From JBMOKU01 sp049324315 (GTDB lineage Bacteria > Bacillota > Clostridia > Peptostreptococcales > Thermotaleaceae): a DNA stretch of 23,984 nt. The stretch is taken from the NCBI GenBank assembly GCA_049324315.1, contig JBMOKU010000006.1, positions 1-23,984 of the forward strand, written 5' to 3'. Under the pieces are notes generated by a model that saw nothing but the letters and a program-made list of their open reading frames with translations, was not told where the DNA came from and did not search any database. The translations under genes were made by a program, and so were the position numbers. This document shows positions 1 to 7,585 of the stretch, in pieces; the stretch's first letter is position 1; every line of letters begins with the position of its first letter.

Positions 1-80
1 AAATCAGCTCCTAATCAGAAAGTATAGAAAATATCTATCAATCTGATTGTGAAGCCGATTTGGATTTGTCAAGTATTTTT

Positions 81-153
81 GCAAAAAACACAGGTTTTTA
101 TTCTGTTATCTTAAGTTGACGACATTGAGTGTACCAGTCCCCAAGTCTTGCCC
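81..153. repeat. Partial copy of REP-like palindromic repeat (copy 1 of 3)
   Basis: Positions 131-153 read GTACCAGTCCCC followed by AAGTCTTGCCC, identical to 14500-14522. A second shared word, GCAAAAAACACA, lies upstream here (81-92) and in the other copy (14479-14490), although the sequence between the two words differs in length and content. Only the right arm of the palindrome seen complete at 8945-8987 is present. No gene is visible in 1-264; the rest of that stretch holds nothing I recognise. Confidence 0.6.
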
Positions 154-264
154 TTTCTGCTCAAATAACTTGAGTTTTTCAGTGGTCTCTATTTATGACG
201 GTTTCATTTCTACTCGAAATATCATCTGATCCTGACAATACGATTATTCTTTTTGAGAAGCCTC

Positions 265-861
265 CTAAGCATATTGTACGATATCCATAGGTGTATGATA
301 CTGAAGCAGTGTCTTTACTTTCTTTTTAGCAAAAGTAATCGATTCATACTTTTCATCCGAAACACGGGGATCTCCATAAATTCGCCATCCATTAACTTTT
401 GTCAACTTTAATGCCGGATGTCCTATAAATCCAATCACATCTTTCAATGGATATCCCAGAAAAATACCGATCTCATCCGGTATATTTCCGCTTCTTATTT
501 TCTCAACAAGGGTATTCAAATAATTCTCAAAATCGTATTCAAGAGGATAGCCGATTGTTTTCAAAAACTTCAAATTTCTAGCATCCCTTAATGCATCATT
601 AAGGGCTATGCTGTTATAAAATATAACTTTTTTACATTGTAGAGGCACATCAATTTCGATAAATGATACCTTCTTGCAGCTTTCAAATATCTTTTTAACA
701 GATTCTAAACGGTTTTCTCCTTCTTGGTCACATTTAGGAAAACTCATAATCTCTGCTGGTTTTGCTCCCAAAAGTACAGGACCTAGCAATTGAATTAACC
801 ATTTTATATATTCTTCATCTTTTTTATGCAAGCAGTAGCAATGTTCTTTATTCATCTCCAT
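265..861 (-). CDS. DUF3793 family protein
   Basis: A 198-residue soluble protein with no signal peptide or membrane segment. It resembles the DUF3793 family of Clostridia: a Cys/His-containing N-terminus (about residues 7-12), a central region in which a residue is tested as 'VIFYNS' (about 80-85), and a conserved 'GIFLGYPLKDVIGF' stretch near 131-144. The family's biochemical role is unknown; members are often found near ferrous-iron transport and flavodoxin genes (recalled, not checked). The ATG at 861 has GAGGG seven bases upstream, a good ribosome binding site; an in-frame ATG two codons later is possible. It stands alone, with its own promoter region carrying a Fur-like operator, so iron regulation is inferred. 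No clear terminator was seen after the stop. Confidence 0.75.
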   Translation of the reverse strand: MEMNKEHCYCLHKKDEEYIKWLIQLLGPVLLGAKPAEIMSFPKCDQEGENRLESVKKIFESCKKVSFIEIDVPLQCKKVIFYNSIALNDALRDARNLKFLKTIGYPLEYDFENYLNTLVEKIRSGNIPDEIGIFLGYPLKDVIGFIGHPALKLTKVNGWRIYGDPRVSDEKYESITFAKKKVKTLLQYHTPMDIVQYA

Positions 862-895
862 ATGATCACCCTCTAAAAATATTAATTACTTTTAA

Positions 896-915
896 TGATA
901 ATGATTATCTTTATC
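896..915. promoter_or_regulatory. Fur-type operator (Fur box)
   Basis: The 19 bases at 897-915 read GATAATGATTATCTTTATC, matching 17 of 19 positions of the classical Fur box. In the 7-1-7 form known from Bacillus, TGATAAT-G-ATTATCT (896-910) differs from the ideal palindrome at one base. A possible minus-strand -10 hexamer TATGAT (913-918) overlaps the box, so bound repressor would cover the promoter of the DUF3793 gene, about 35 bp from its start codon. Confidence 0.75.
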
Positions 916-987
916 ATATCATGTTTTTTCATTTTTTTCTACATATTTCAAGTATTATTATTTAGAGGGTTCAAAAAGTTTTTTCAC

Positions 988-1022
988 AAAAATGAGAAAG
1001 AGCTTAGATATTTTCTAAGCTC
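988..1022 (-). terminator. Rho-independent terminator after the TolC-like gene
   Basis: On the minus strand a perfect 9-bp stem, GAGCTTAGA with TCTAAGCTC (1022-1014 and 1008-1000), closes a 5-base loop and is followed by TTTCTCATTTTT. It lies 30 bp past the stop of the gene ending at 1052, the last gene of the regulator-kinase-TolC operon. Confidence 0.75.
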
Positions 1023-1051
1023 AAGGTAAGTATATCGTTCACGTTAGCTAT

Positions 1052-2554
1052 TTATTTCAAATGGGGTTTATATAGTAGTGTTTTTGCTTTTTCATGTTCT
1101 ATGATTTTATTCTTTATTTCATATTTCGTCTGAGCAACTGCCAGCGTCGCTTCATCCAACTGTAAATCAGTTGCTACGCCTGCATTATACTGTGCTTGAA
1201 GCAGTTTAAGTTCTCTTTCGGCACTCTTTAAGTTCATTTCCAAAAGCTCGTAGGATTTTTCCAACTGTTGGATCTGGCTATAGCTGGTTCGAATGGTTTC
1301 TTCCAAGCTAAGCTTCAATTCACCAAGATTATTCTTTTCTTGCTGCAAATTAATTTCCTTATTTTTATAGGATTCACCACCGGAATTATACACATATAGT
1401 GTCAGATCCAGCTCGGCACTTTCAATGGTCTTTTCCTGATTCCACACAGATGGATTTTCACTGATGATTTTCGTAACAAGATAATCAACATTATCCTCTG
1501 TCAACAACGCATAAACCACCTGATCCTCCAGTGTGTATTTCTCTGAGTCATTTATTCCGAGGAGGCTATTGAGTTTTACATAAGCAGCTTCTATTGATTT
1601 CTCCAGTACTTCTTTTTCCTTTATGATCTTATCATAGCTCTCTTTTTCTTTTTCCAAGTCAAAGGCACTGATTAGCCCTTTGTCCTTTTTAGTCCTGGCA
1701 ATCCGAAGATTTGTTTCGGCATTCTCTATTTCAAGCTTCATGAGGTCCATTTCCATTAATAGTTTATTAACTTCATCCATTTGATTTTTTACTTGAAAAG
1801 CAATACTCTCCTTTGTAATCTCCAGCTGTTTTTTTGCCATCTCCAGGCTGGTATCATAGCTTTTTAATTTTTTAACAAGGCTAACATCGCTGGCATCGTC
1901 TGTTTCGTAGCCCCACCCCAATTGGTCTGCTGTGTCTGATCGGTTTTCTTCGATTTTTTCTATTTCCGCCAGCTGATTTTTATAATCGTAGCTATGTTCT
2001 AAAGCTATTTTTGCCGCTTCTTCATAGGTTAACAGATTGACTGTTGGATTTTCCTTCTCTTCAGTTGTGATGTTATTTTCCTTTTCTGAAGCATTCGTAA
2101 TGATAACCCGTTGTGCGCTTCCATCCCATTCAACCGCTGCGCCAAAGGATTCACTGACAAATCGCAAAGGAACCATGGTCCGACCATCCATAATAAATGG
2201 TTTTGTATCCAACCTCATCGTCTCTCCGTTTTTGGATGCAAAATAGGAATTTATTTTCACTTCTATTTTGATATCACCCTTTACGGCTTTTGCAGTTTTT
2301 GTTTCCTCATCCCACTCTACCGCTGCCCCTAATGCTTCAAATATACTGCGCATGGGCACAGCCGTTCTATTGTCAACAATCATTGGAGGGGTATCATAGC
2401 TTTGTTCTACACCATCAATCCACACGGAGATTTCCTTGTCACCGGATTGCCCTATAGAATTTGTTTCGAGATTTGCATAGATAGGGGAAATGTTTAACAG
2501 CAGGGCTATCACGATTGGAGATACGAACTTCCATATTTTTTTCATTTTAGTCAT
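1052..2554 (-). CDS. Stalk-domain / TolC-like coiled-coil fusion protein (secreted)
   Basis: A 500-residue exported protein. Residues 1-27 are a signal peptide ending SPIYA. Residues about 42-154 form a copper amine oxidase N-terminal ('stalk') domain with its two typical repeats (VDNRTAVPMRSIFEALGA and MDGRTMVPLRFVSESFGA); despite the name this domain has no oxidase activity. Residues about 172-500 are a TolC/OEP-like region rich in long heptad helices, with two family signatures: 'RTKKDKGLISAFDLE' and 'QAQYNAGVATDLQLDEA'. Between the helices, where outer-membrane TolC has beta-barrel strands, there are only about 20-residue linkers, so a barrel is probably absent. It follows the histidine kinase by 39 bp, with AAAGGAG nine bases before the ATG. 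It probably serves the adjacent MacAB-like transporter as a cell-wall-side conduit or tether; that role is inference. Confidence 0.8.
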   Translation of the reverse strand: MTKMKKIWKFVSPIVIALLLNISPIYANLETNSIGQSGDKEISVWIDGVEQSYDTPPMIVDNRTAVPMRSIFEALGAAVEWDEETKTAKAVKGDIKIEVKINSYFASKNGETMRLDTKPFIMDGRTMVPLRFVSESFGAAVEWDGSAQRVIITNASEKENNITTEEKENPTVNLLTYEEAAKIALEHSYDYKNQLAEIEKIEENRSDTADQLGWGYETDDASDVSLVKKLKSYDTSLEMAKKQLEITKESIAFQVKNQMDEVNKLLMEMDLMKLEIENAETNLRIARTKKDKGLISAFDLEKEKESYDKIIKEKEVLEKSIEAAYVKLNSLLGINDSEKYTLEDQVVYALLTEDNVDYLVTKIISENPSVWNQEKTIESAELDLTLYVYNSGGESYKNKEINLQQEKNNLGELKLSLEETIRTSYSQIQQLEKSYELLEMNLKSAERELKLLQAQYNAGVATDLQLDEATLAVAQTKYEIKNKIIEHEKAKTLLYKPHLK

Positions 2555-2593
2555 TTTATAAAACTCCTTTCCTGAAATGCATTGCTGATTATC

Positions 2594-4105
2594 TTAGGCT
2601 ATTTCAATCCAAACCTTTGTTCCTTTACCTGGTTCACTCTCAATACCATAACGGAAATCATGGGCTTCCAGAATATTTTTTACAATGGACATCCCTAATC
2701 CGGTACCACTTTGGTTTCGCGTTCCTGACTTATCCACCTTATAGAATCGATCCCAAATGTAAGGCAGATCTTCCGCCGGAATTCCGCTGCCGTTATCGAT
2801 GATCTCAATTCTTAAGGCATCATTGGATTCAAAAGCCTTTATCATGATTTTTCCGCCGTCATGGGAATACTGAATGGCATTGTTGATAATATTATAAAAT
2901 ACTTGATACAGCTTATCCTTATCCCCATAAATTTCATTGGACTTGCTTTCAAGCTCGAGGTTTACTTCAATATTCTTTTGCCTTATAAAATAGGCCAGTT
3001 TTTCAATAACACAGTGTACTAACTCCTCTAAAGAGAAAATATCCGCAGTAAGGTTTGAATAACCCGATTCCATTTTTGATAAATAAAGAATATCCTCTAT
3101 CATATTATTTAGTCTATCCGACTCCTCTACAATTACCTGCAAATACTGCTTTTTCTCATTAACATCCATATTATCCATTTCTTTTACCAATTCAGCATAT
3201 GCTTTAACAAGACTAATCGGAGTTTTTAATTCATGGGTTATATTGGCAATAAGGTCTTTTCGCAGCTGCTCTATCTTATTGAGCTGCTTCGCCATATTGT
3301 TAATCGTCTCTCCCAGAACACCTATCTCATCATCACTTTTTATGGCTACAGATGCATCAAAGTTCCCTTTAGCAATTTCCCTGGACACTTCTGTTATGTT
3401 AACGATGGGTTTGGTAAAAAAACGTGCTAAGAAAAGCGCAAGAAACGTGCCGATAGCCAAGGAGAAAATTGAAATAAATGTTAGCTGTTTCTTTAAGATG
3501 GATATTGTCTCTTCTATTGGTGCTAAAGGAGAAGTAATAATGACATTCCCCACGTTATTCTTACCATCCAAGATAGGTACACCTACGATCATCAAGGCTT
3601 CATTAACAGGCTGTACATTTAAGTTTTTAGGAGCACCATCATGAATCGACATCCCTTTTTCTTCTGGTGGCTCATTCAACCTGACAAAGTTTTTTAAAAC
3701 AAAAAAAGATTGCTTTTTTCCGATAAGAACTTTTATCTCCTCATCTTTTGATAAAAATGCCGTATACCTTTTTTGAAATCTGTCCTCCTCACCTTTACGT
3801 GGATCGATTTTATCGAAGCCATTCATAAACAATACGTCACTGGTTCGGTCAAGTATCAATATTCTGGCATTCACCGAAGAGGTAAATGAATGAATTTCGT
3901 CCACAACCGCTTCTGACAAAAAAGTATCGTCTTTTGTCTCCAGTATAAGGGAGGCAATCCTGTTGGCTTCATTGAGCAGCGTACTTCGCCTCTCATTAAT
4001 GTAAAATTTATTTAACAAACCCACCTGAAGCAGCCAAATAAGCAGCAAAATCGCCAACACAAGGGATGTTATACTCAACCAAAATTTATTGCGTATTCCT
4101 TTCAT
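2594..4105 (-). CDS. Sensor histidine kinase with extracytoplasmic sensor domain
   Basis: A membrane-bound kinase of about 503 residues. Membrane segment 1 is near residues 8-30, an extracytoplasmic region of about 170 residues follows, membrane segment 2 is near 205-230, then a HAMP linker (about 231-280), a HisKA domain with the phospho-acceptor His near 291 (ITHELKTPI) and a HATPase domain with N box (NIINNAIQYS), G1 box (DNGSGIP) and G2 box (GTGLGMSI). The frame is open to 4183, but the ATG at 4105 has GGAG seven bases upstream and begins the natural MKGIRNKFW N-terminus. It overlaps the end of the response regulator gene by 20 bases, so the pair is translationally coupled. The partner is that regulator; the stimulus is unknown, plausibly envelope damage or a toxic compound given the efflux neighbours. 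Confidence 0.92.
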   Translation of the reverse strand: MKGIRNKFWLSITSLVLAILLLIWLLQVGLLNKFYINERRSTLLNEANRIASLILETKDDTFLSEAVVDEIHSFTSSVNARILILDRTSDVLFMNGFDKIDPRKGEEDRFQKRYTAFLSKDEEIKVLIGKKQSFFVLKNFVRLNEPPEEKGMSIHDGAPKNLNVQPVNEALMIVGVPILDGKNNVGNVIITSPLAPIEETISILKKQLTFISIFSLAIGTFLALFLARFFTKPIVNITEVSREIAKGNFDASVAIKSDDEIGVLGETINNMAKQLNKIEQLRKDLIANITHELKTPISLVKAYAELVKEMDNMDVNEKKQYLQVIVEESDRLNNMIEDILYLSKMESGYSNLTADIFSLEELVHCVIEKLAYFIRQKNIEVNLELESKSNEIYGDKDKLYQVFYNIINNAIQYSHDGGKIMIKAFESNDALRIEIIDNGSGIPAEDLPYIWDRFYKVDKSGTRNQSGTGLGMSIVKNILEAHDFRYGIESEPGKGTKVWIEIA

Positions 4106-4790
4106 GATCATTCTCCACCTTAAATTTATATCCTGTACCCCACACGGTTTGAATGTACTTTTTGTAGTGCCCAAGCTTTTCACGAAGCTGTTTTATATGG
4201 GTATCCACCGTTCTACCATCTCCAACAAAATCATACCCCCAAACGGCATTGAGCAATTGCTCTCTGGAATAAACAATCTGTGGATTTTTTGCAAGGAAAT
4301 GCAGCAGATCATACTCTTTAGGCGTCAGGGTAAGCTCTTGTCCTTCAAGGGCCACTTGCTTATACATGGTTTTTATTTCCAAGGCACCGCTCTTGATAAT
4401 ATTGTTAGATCTTTCCAAGATTTCGCTGCTTCTTCTTAGAACAGCTTTTACCCTTGCCAACATTTCTTTGAGGCTAAATGGCTTTGTAAGATAATCGTCA
4501 GCTCCCAGTTCAAAACCAAAAAGCTTATCATATTCTTCTCCTCTTGCCGTCAGCAAAATAATAGGCATCGATGACGTTTCACGAATCTTTCTACAAACTG
4601 TCCAACCATCGATTTCAGGCATCATGACATCCAACAGGACTAAATCAAATTCATTGTTCTGAATTTTTTCCAAGGCTTCTTTTCCATTGCCGGCCTCTTC
4701 TACCGAATACCCCTCATTGGCAAGAAAAATCTTAATAACATGCCTCATTTTTTCTTCATCATCGACCATAAGTATTTTTCCTTCATTCAT
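4086..4790 (-). CDS. OmpR/PhoB-family response regulator
   Basis: A 234-residue two-domain regulator. The receiver domain (about 1-120) has the acidic pair D10/D11, phospho-acceptor D54 (LLDVMMP), the switch T81 and K103 (LTKPF). The C-terminal part (about 135-228) is a winged-helix domain of the OmpR type, with the usual 'LTPKEYDLLHFLAKNP', 'SREQLLNAVWGYDF' and 'RTVDTHIKQLREKLG' stretches. AAGGAG lies nine bases before the ATG. It is the first gene of a regulator-kinase-TolC operon and should be phosphorylated by the overlapping kinase. Regulators of this family bind two direct half-sites about 11 bp apart, and such sites occur in front of the adaptor operon and the DUF2680 gene. No equally good pair is seen before its own gene, only a single TTGTGA at 4898-4903. 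Confidence 0.94.
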   Translation of the reverse strand: MNEGKILMVDDEEKMRHVIKIFLANEGYSVEEAGNGKEALEKIQNNEFDLVLLDVMMPEIDGWTVCRKIRETSSMPIILLTARGEEYDKLFGFELGADDYLTKPFSLKEMLARVKAVLRRSSEILERSNNIIKSGALEIKTMYKQVALEGQELTLTPKEYDLLHFLAKNPQIVYSREQLLNAVWGYDFVGDGRTVDTHIKQLREKLGHYKKYIQTVWGTGYKFKVENDHERNTQ

Positions 4791-4910
4791 CGACTTCTCT
4801 CCTTAAAACCGATTCTTTTCCTATCATATCATAAGGATATAGATGTGGAATCGTAAAATTTAATCTTCATCTGTAAATCATTTTTCCGATCAAAAAATTG
4901 TGATTCATAT

Positions 4911-5022
4911 GGTTAGATGTTAGAAGTTAGATGTTAGAGGCTTTATGTCTATCTTTTGGGTCTTTAGAGATTTAAAAACTTATAAGATCGACCCTAGAAC
5001 TTCTAACCTTTAACTTCTAACC
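4911..5022. repeat. Inverted heptamer-repeat element H1
   Basis: Positions 4912-4939 are four tandem 7-bp units (GTTAGAT, GTTAGAA, GTTAGAT, GTTAGAG). Positions 5021-4994 read on the minus strand give four more (GTTAGAA, GTTAAAG, GTTAGAA, GTTCTAG). The two 30-base arms (4911-4940 and 4993-5022) can pair at 24 of 30 positions, enclosing a 52-base loop that contains ATCTTTTGGGTCTTT (4951-4965). Almost the same 15-mer sits in the loop of element H2. It lies between the ABC ATPase gene and the response regulator gene and may act as a transcript boundary. The rest of 4791-5129 holds the weakly defined promoter region of the regulator (possible -10 TATGAT, 4823-4828) and no gene. Confidence 0.85.
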
Positions 5023-5129
5023 AAGTAGAAGCCTAACCCTCGCAAAAGAACATATGTAAAGGAGAATCAATCTTCACTGTACCATATCTAATAGATTTAC
5101 GCTTTCAAAATCTTATTTAGAATCGAAGA

Positions 5130-5807
5130 TTATTCGAAGATTTCGCCATCCCTCACATGAATGATCCTTTGGGCCTTTGAAGCGACTTCCATATCATGGG
5201 TAATCAAAACAATCGTATTTCCTTCTTCATTTAGTTTCAGGAACATCTCCATAATCTCTCCCCCTGATTTGGAATCAAGGGAACCGGTAGGCTCATCAGC
5301 AAGGAGTATTTTAGGTTCACCGGCCAAGGCCCTGGCCACAGAGACTCTCTGCTGCTGCCCACCGGATAACTCCATGGGCTTATGGTGGATTCTATCTCCG
5401 AGACCGACATGTTCTAATACTTGTATGGCACTTTCATATGCGCGTTCTTTATCCAGTCCCCTTAAAAGAAGGGGGAAAGCCACGTTATGAACGGCGGTAT
5501 ATTTCGTTAAGAGATTAAACTTTTGGAAAATGAATCCGATTTCTTGATTCCGAATATCAGCTAACTCGTCTTCATTCCGTGCTTTAATATCCCTTCCCGC
5601 AAGAATATATTCTCCTGAATCCGCTACATCAATGCACCCTATAATATTCATAAGCGTAGACTTGCCGGAGCCGGAAGGCCCCAGCACAGCAACAAACTCC
5701 CCTTTTTTAACTTCCAACGATACTCCTTTTAATACAGTCAATACATTCTTCCCCATTTTATAAGATTTTACAATATCCTTCATAGATATTACAACCTGAT
5801 TATCCAT
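5130..5807 (-). CDS. ABC transporter ATP-binding protein, MacB/LolD type
   Basis: A 225-residue ATPase for the FtsX-like permease encoded just upstream. Walker A is GPSGSGKST (43-51, K49), the Q loop is at Q95, the signature is LSGGQQQR (147-154), Walker B is ILLADE (167-172) with catalytic E172, and the D loop is SLD (176-178). The H loop is in 'VLITHDMEV'. Length and motifs fit the MacB-NBD/LolD/YknY family that powers mechanotransmission transporters rather than substrate pumping through the membrane. The start codon lies two bases after the lipoprotein stop, and its AGGGGG binding site is inside the lipoprotein's last codons, so translation is coupled. It is the last gene of the adaptor-permease-lipoprotein-ATPase operon. 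Confidence 0.93.
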   Translation of the reverse strand: MDNQVVISMKDIVKSYKMGKNVLTVLKGVSLEVKKGEFVAVLGPSGSGKSTLMNIIGCIDVADSGEYILAGRDIKARNEDELADIRNQEIGFIFQKFNLLTKYTAVHNVAFPLLLRGLDKERAYESAIQVLEHVGLGDRIHHKPMELSGGQQQRVSVARALAGEPKILLADEPTGSLDSKSGGEIMEMFLKLNEEGNTIVLITHDMEVASKAQRIIHVRDGEIFE

Positions 5808-5809
5808 CT

Positions 5810-6361
5810 TTACCCCCTACTTTGCATTACGGAAACCTTGGTAATCATTTCTTTGTCAGCTTCATCAAACCAGATTTGCAGTATCGCACCTTCGTAGATA
5901 TCACCGATATCAAGCTGCGTTTCCTCACTTCTACTTCTAGATGTAATTGGAACACCTACCGGAATAAGAAGGGTTTTTGTCTCCCCTGTCAGCTTTAGCT
6001 GCATGGTGCCTGCCTGTCTCATTCCCGCTGGCATCGATCCACCTCCCGCTCCTCCAGCAGCAGGCTGTTGACTACCTGTACCACTTCCTGTACCTTGCTC
6101 TCTGGTAGGCAGCTCCACCAGCTCCAATACCACTTCATTCCCAATAATACTTTTCACCTTACCAACCAAATCCGGCCTTTGAAAATTCCCTTCTCTTTGA
6201 CTTTTTTCACCCGTTTGATTCTCACCATCCGTTTTAGCCGCTCCAGTCTGATCCTGCTGTGTTTGGGTAACAGTTGCTTGCTGATTTGTACTGGAACATG
6301 CGGTTAATAGTAAGGAAACACTTAATACTGCTGTCAATACTTTTATATGAAATCTCATCAT
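5810..6361 (-). CDS. Gly/Gln-rich lipoprotein within the ABC efflux operon
   Basis: A 183-residue putative lipoprotein. The lipobox LLTAC puts the lipidated Cys at residue 22, followed by about 40 polar, Gln/Thr-rich residues as a flexible tether. A small folded part seems to start at 'LVGKVKSIIGNEVVLELVEL' (about 65-84) and resume at 'MQLKLTGETKTLLIPVGVPI' (about 120-139), ending in 'QLDIGDIYEGAILQIWFDE'. Between the halves is a low-complexity Gly/Ser/Met-rich insert (about 90-117). The pattern suggests a small beta-barrel (OB-like) fold, an inference. I do not recognise a named family. It sits between permease (15-bp gap) and ATPase (2-bp gap), so its product is surely made with the transporter and probably touches the outer face of the complex. 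AGAGGAG precedes the ATG by nine bases. Confidence 0.8.
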   Translation of the reverse strand: MMRFHIKVLTAVLSVSLLLTACSSTNQQATVTQTQQDQTGAAKTDGENQTGEKSQREGNFQRPDLVGKVKSIIGNEVVLELVELPTREQGTGSGTGSQQPAAGGAGGGSMPAGMRQAGTMQLKLTGETKTLLIPVGVPITSRSRSEETQLDIGDIYEGAILQIWFDEADKEMITKVSVMQSRG

Positions 6362-6376
6362 CTCTATACACTCCTC

Positions 6377-7570
6377 TTATTCATAATTCAATGCATCAAT
6401 AGGTTTCAATGCCGCTGCCTTTGCAGCAGGGTAATAACCAAAAAACGTACCGACTCCCACTGAAAACGTAAAAGCCAATGTATATGTAAATAGTGTAGGA
6501 ATCGCCCGTACTTCAAAATAGCTTAAGATTGGCATAATCAACATACTGCTGATAATCCCTATTACACCGCCAACCCCACTAATAATAATGGCCTCCAGCA
6601 GGAAAATTAATAGGATATCCTTTCTTCGTGCGCCGATAGCCTTTAGAATACCAATCTCCTTCGTCCTTTCTTTCACGGAAACAAACAATACATTCATGAT
6701 CCCAATTCCACCAACAATCAGCACTACTGCAGCTACCGAGAACAACATTAACGTCATGGTTCTGGCTGAAGCCTTGGCAGACTCCAATCTGCTTCCAGCA
6801 TCGATAATCATGAACTGGTCACTTTTATCTTTAAAGGATTTTTGCAATATGACATTGATTTCATCAATGGCCGAGGAGACATAATCAATATCCTTAGCCA
6901 AAGCAATAATGATGGGCCTTGCCATTCTACCCGTAATATACTTTTCGGCTACCTGATAAGGTACAAATACCCCTTCATCCGGATTCAAACCTCTCATGGA
7001 TGAATCCCCCAGCTCTTTTAAGACGCCAATTACTTCATATCGTTTACCGCCAACCGTTATCTTTTCTCCAATTGCAGCAGATACATCTTCTTCAAAGAAT
7101 AATGCTGCAACATCTGCACCTATAACGGCAACCTTTTCTTTATCCAGATTATGATCATCATTGATAAATTCACCATAGGCCAGCTCTAGATTGTTGATTT
7201 CTTTGATGTCTGCCATTACACCGGCAACAGAAGCCGATGTAGATGTATTATAGTAGGTAACCGTTTGATTATCGGTAATAACCATGGAAACTTTTGCAAT
7301 AGAAGGTGCTTCCTCTTGTATGGCTGTCATTTCGTCGATGCTTAGTTTTAGGGGGCTGGGTCCCCTTCCGAACCCCGGCATGATCTGGATGGTACCCACA
7401 TTCAGACTTTTAAACTGTTCCGCTACACTGGCCTGACTTCCTTCTCCTATCGCCAGCACCAAGACAATGGTCAGTGAACCAACAATGATGCCCAAGGTCG
7501 TGAGAAATACTTTGGTCTTATTTCCACTTATGTTGATAAAAATGGATCTTAAAATCTCAACGAAGCTCAT
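6377..7570 (-). CDS. MacB-like ABC transporter permease (FtsX family)
   Basis: A 397-residue permease with the four-helix MacB layout: a first membrane segment at about 18-42, a large extracytoplasmic MacB_PCD domain of about 225 residues, then an FtsX domain with three membrane segments near 272-298, 318-345 and 360-385. The C-terminus has the typical 'VKERTKEIGILKAIGARRKDILLIFLLE' region (coupling helix to the ATPase) and ends 'AAALKPIDALNYE', a hallmark of the family. It pairs with the ATPase at 5130-5807 and the adaptor at 7586-8827, like MacAB in Gram-negatives or YknXYZ in Bacillus. The substrate cannot be told from sequence; peptides or antibiotics are usual for the family. The ribosome binding site (AGGATGGATGTGAT) is weak, so coupling to the preceding gene is likely. 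Confidence 0.92.
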   Translation of the reverse strand: MSFVEILRSIFINISGNKTKVFLTTLGIIVGSLTIVLVLAIGEGSQASVAEQFKSLNVGTIQIMPGFGRGPSPLKLSIDEMTAIQEEAPSIAKVSMVITDNQTVTYYNTSTSASVAGVMADIKEINNLELAYGEFINDDHNLDKEKVAVIGADVAALFFEEDVSAAIGEKITVGGKRYEVIGVLKELGDSSMRGLNPDEGVFVPYQVAEKYITGRMARPIIIALAKDIDYVSSAIDEINVILQKSFKDKSDQFMIIDAGSRLESAKASARTMTLMLFSVAAVVLIVGGIGIMNVLFVSVKERTKEIGILKAIGARRKDILLIFLLEAIIISGVGGVIGIISSMLIMPILSYFEVRAIPTLFTYTLAFTFSVGVGTFFGYYPAAKAAALKPIDALNYE

Positions 7571-7585
7571 ATTATCACATCCATC

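Noticed and set aside
1052..2554. Copper amine oxidase enzyme
   Set aside because: Only the N-terminal stalk-type domain is present; there is no catalytic domain or topaquinone motif.
3243..3644. 133-residue open frame on the plus strand
   Set aside because: It lies wholly opposite the histidine kinase, has no family features and no matching promoter or operon context.
4823..4903. Autoregulatory direct-repeat operator before the response regulator gene
   Set aside because: Only one TTGTGA (4898-4903) is present; no partner 11 bp away and no -10 box at the expected distance.
4911..5022. Possible CRISPR-like array of short repeats
   Set aside because: The units are only 7 bp, directly abutting with no spacers, and occur as inverted blocks; no cas gene is near.
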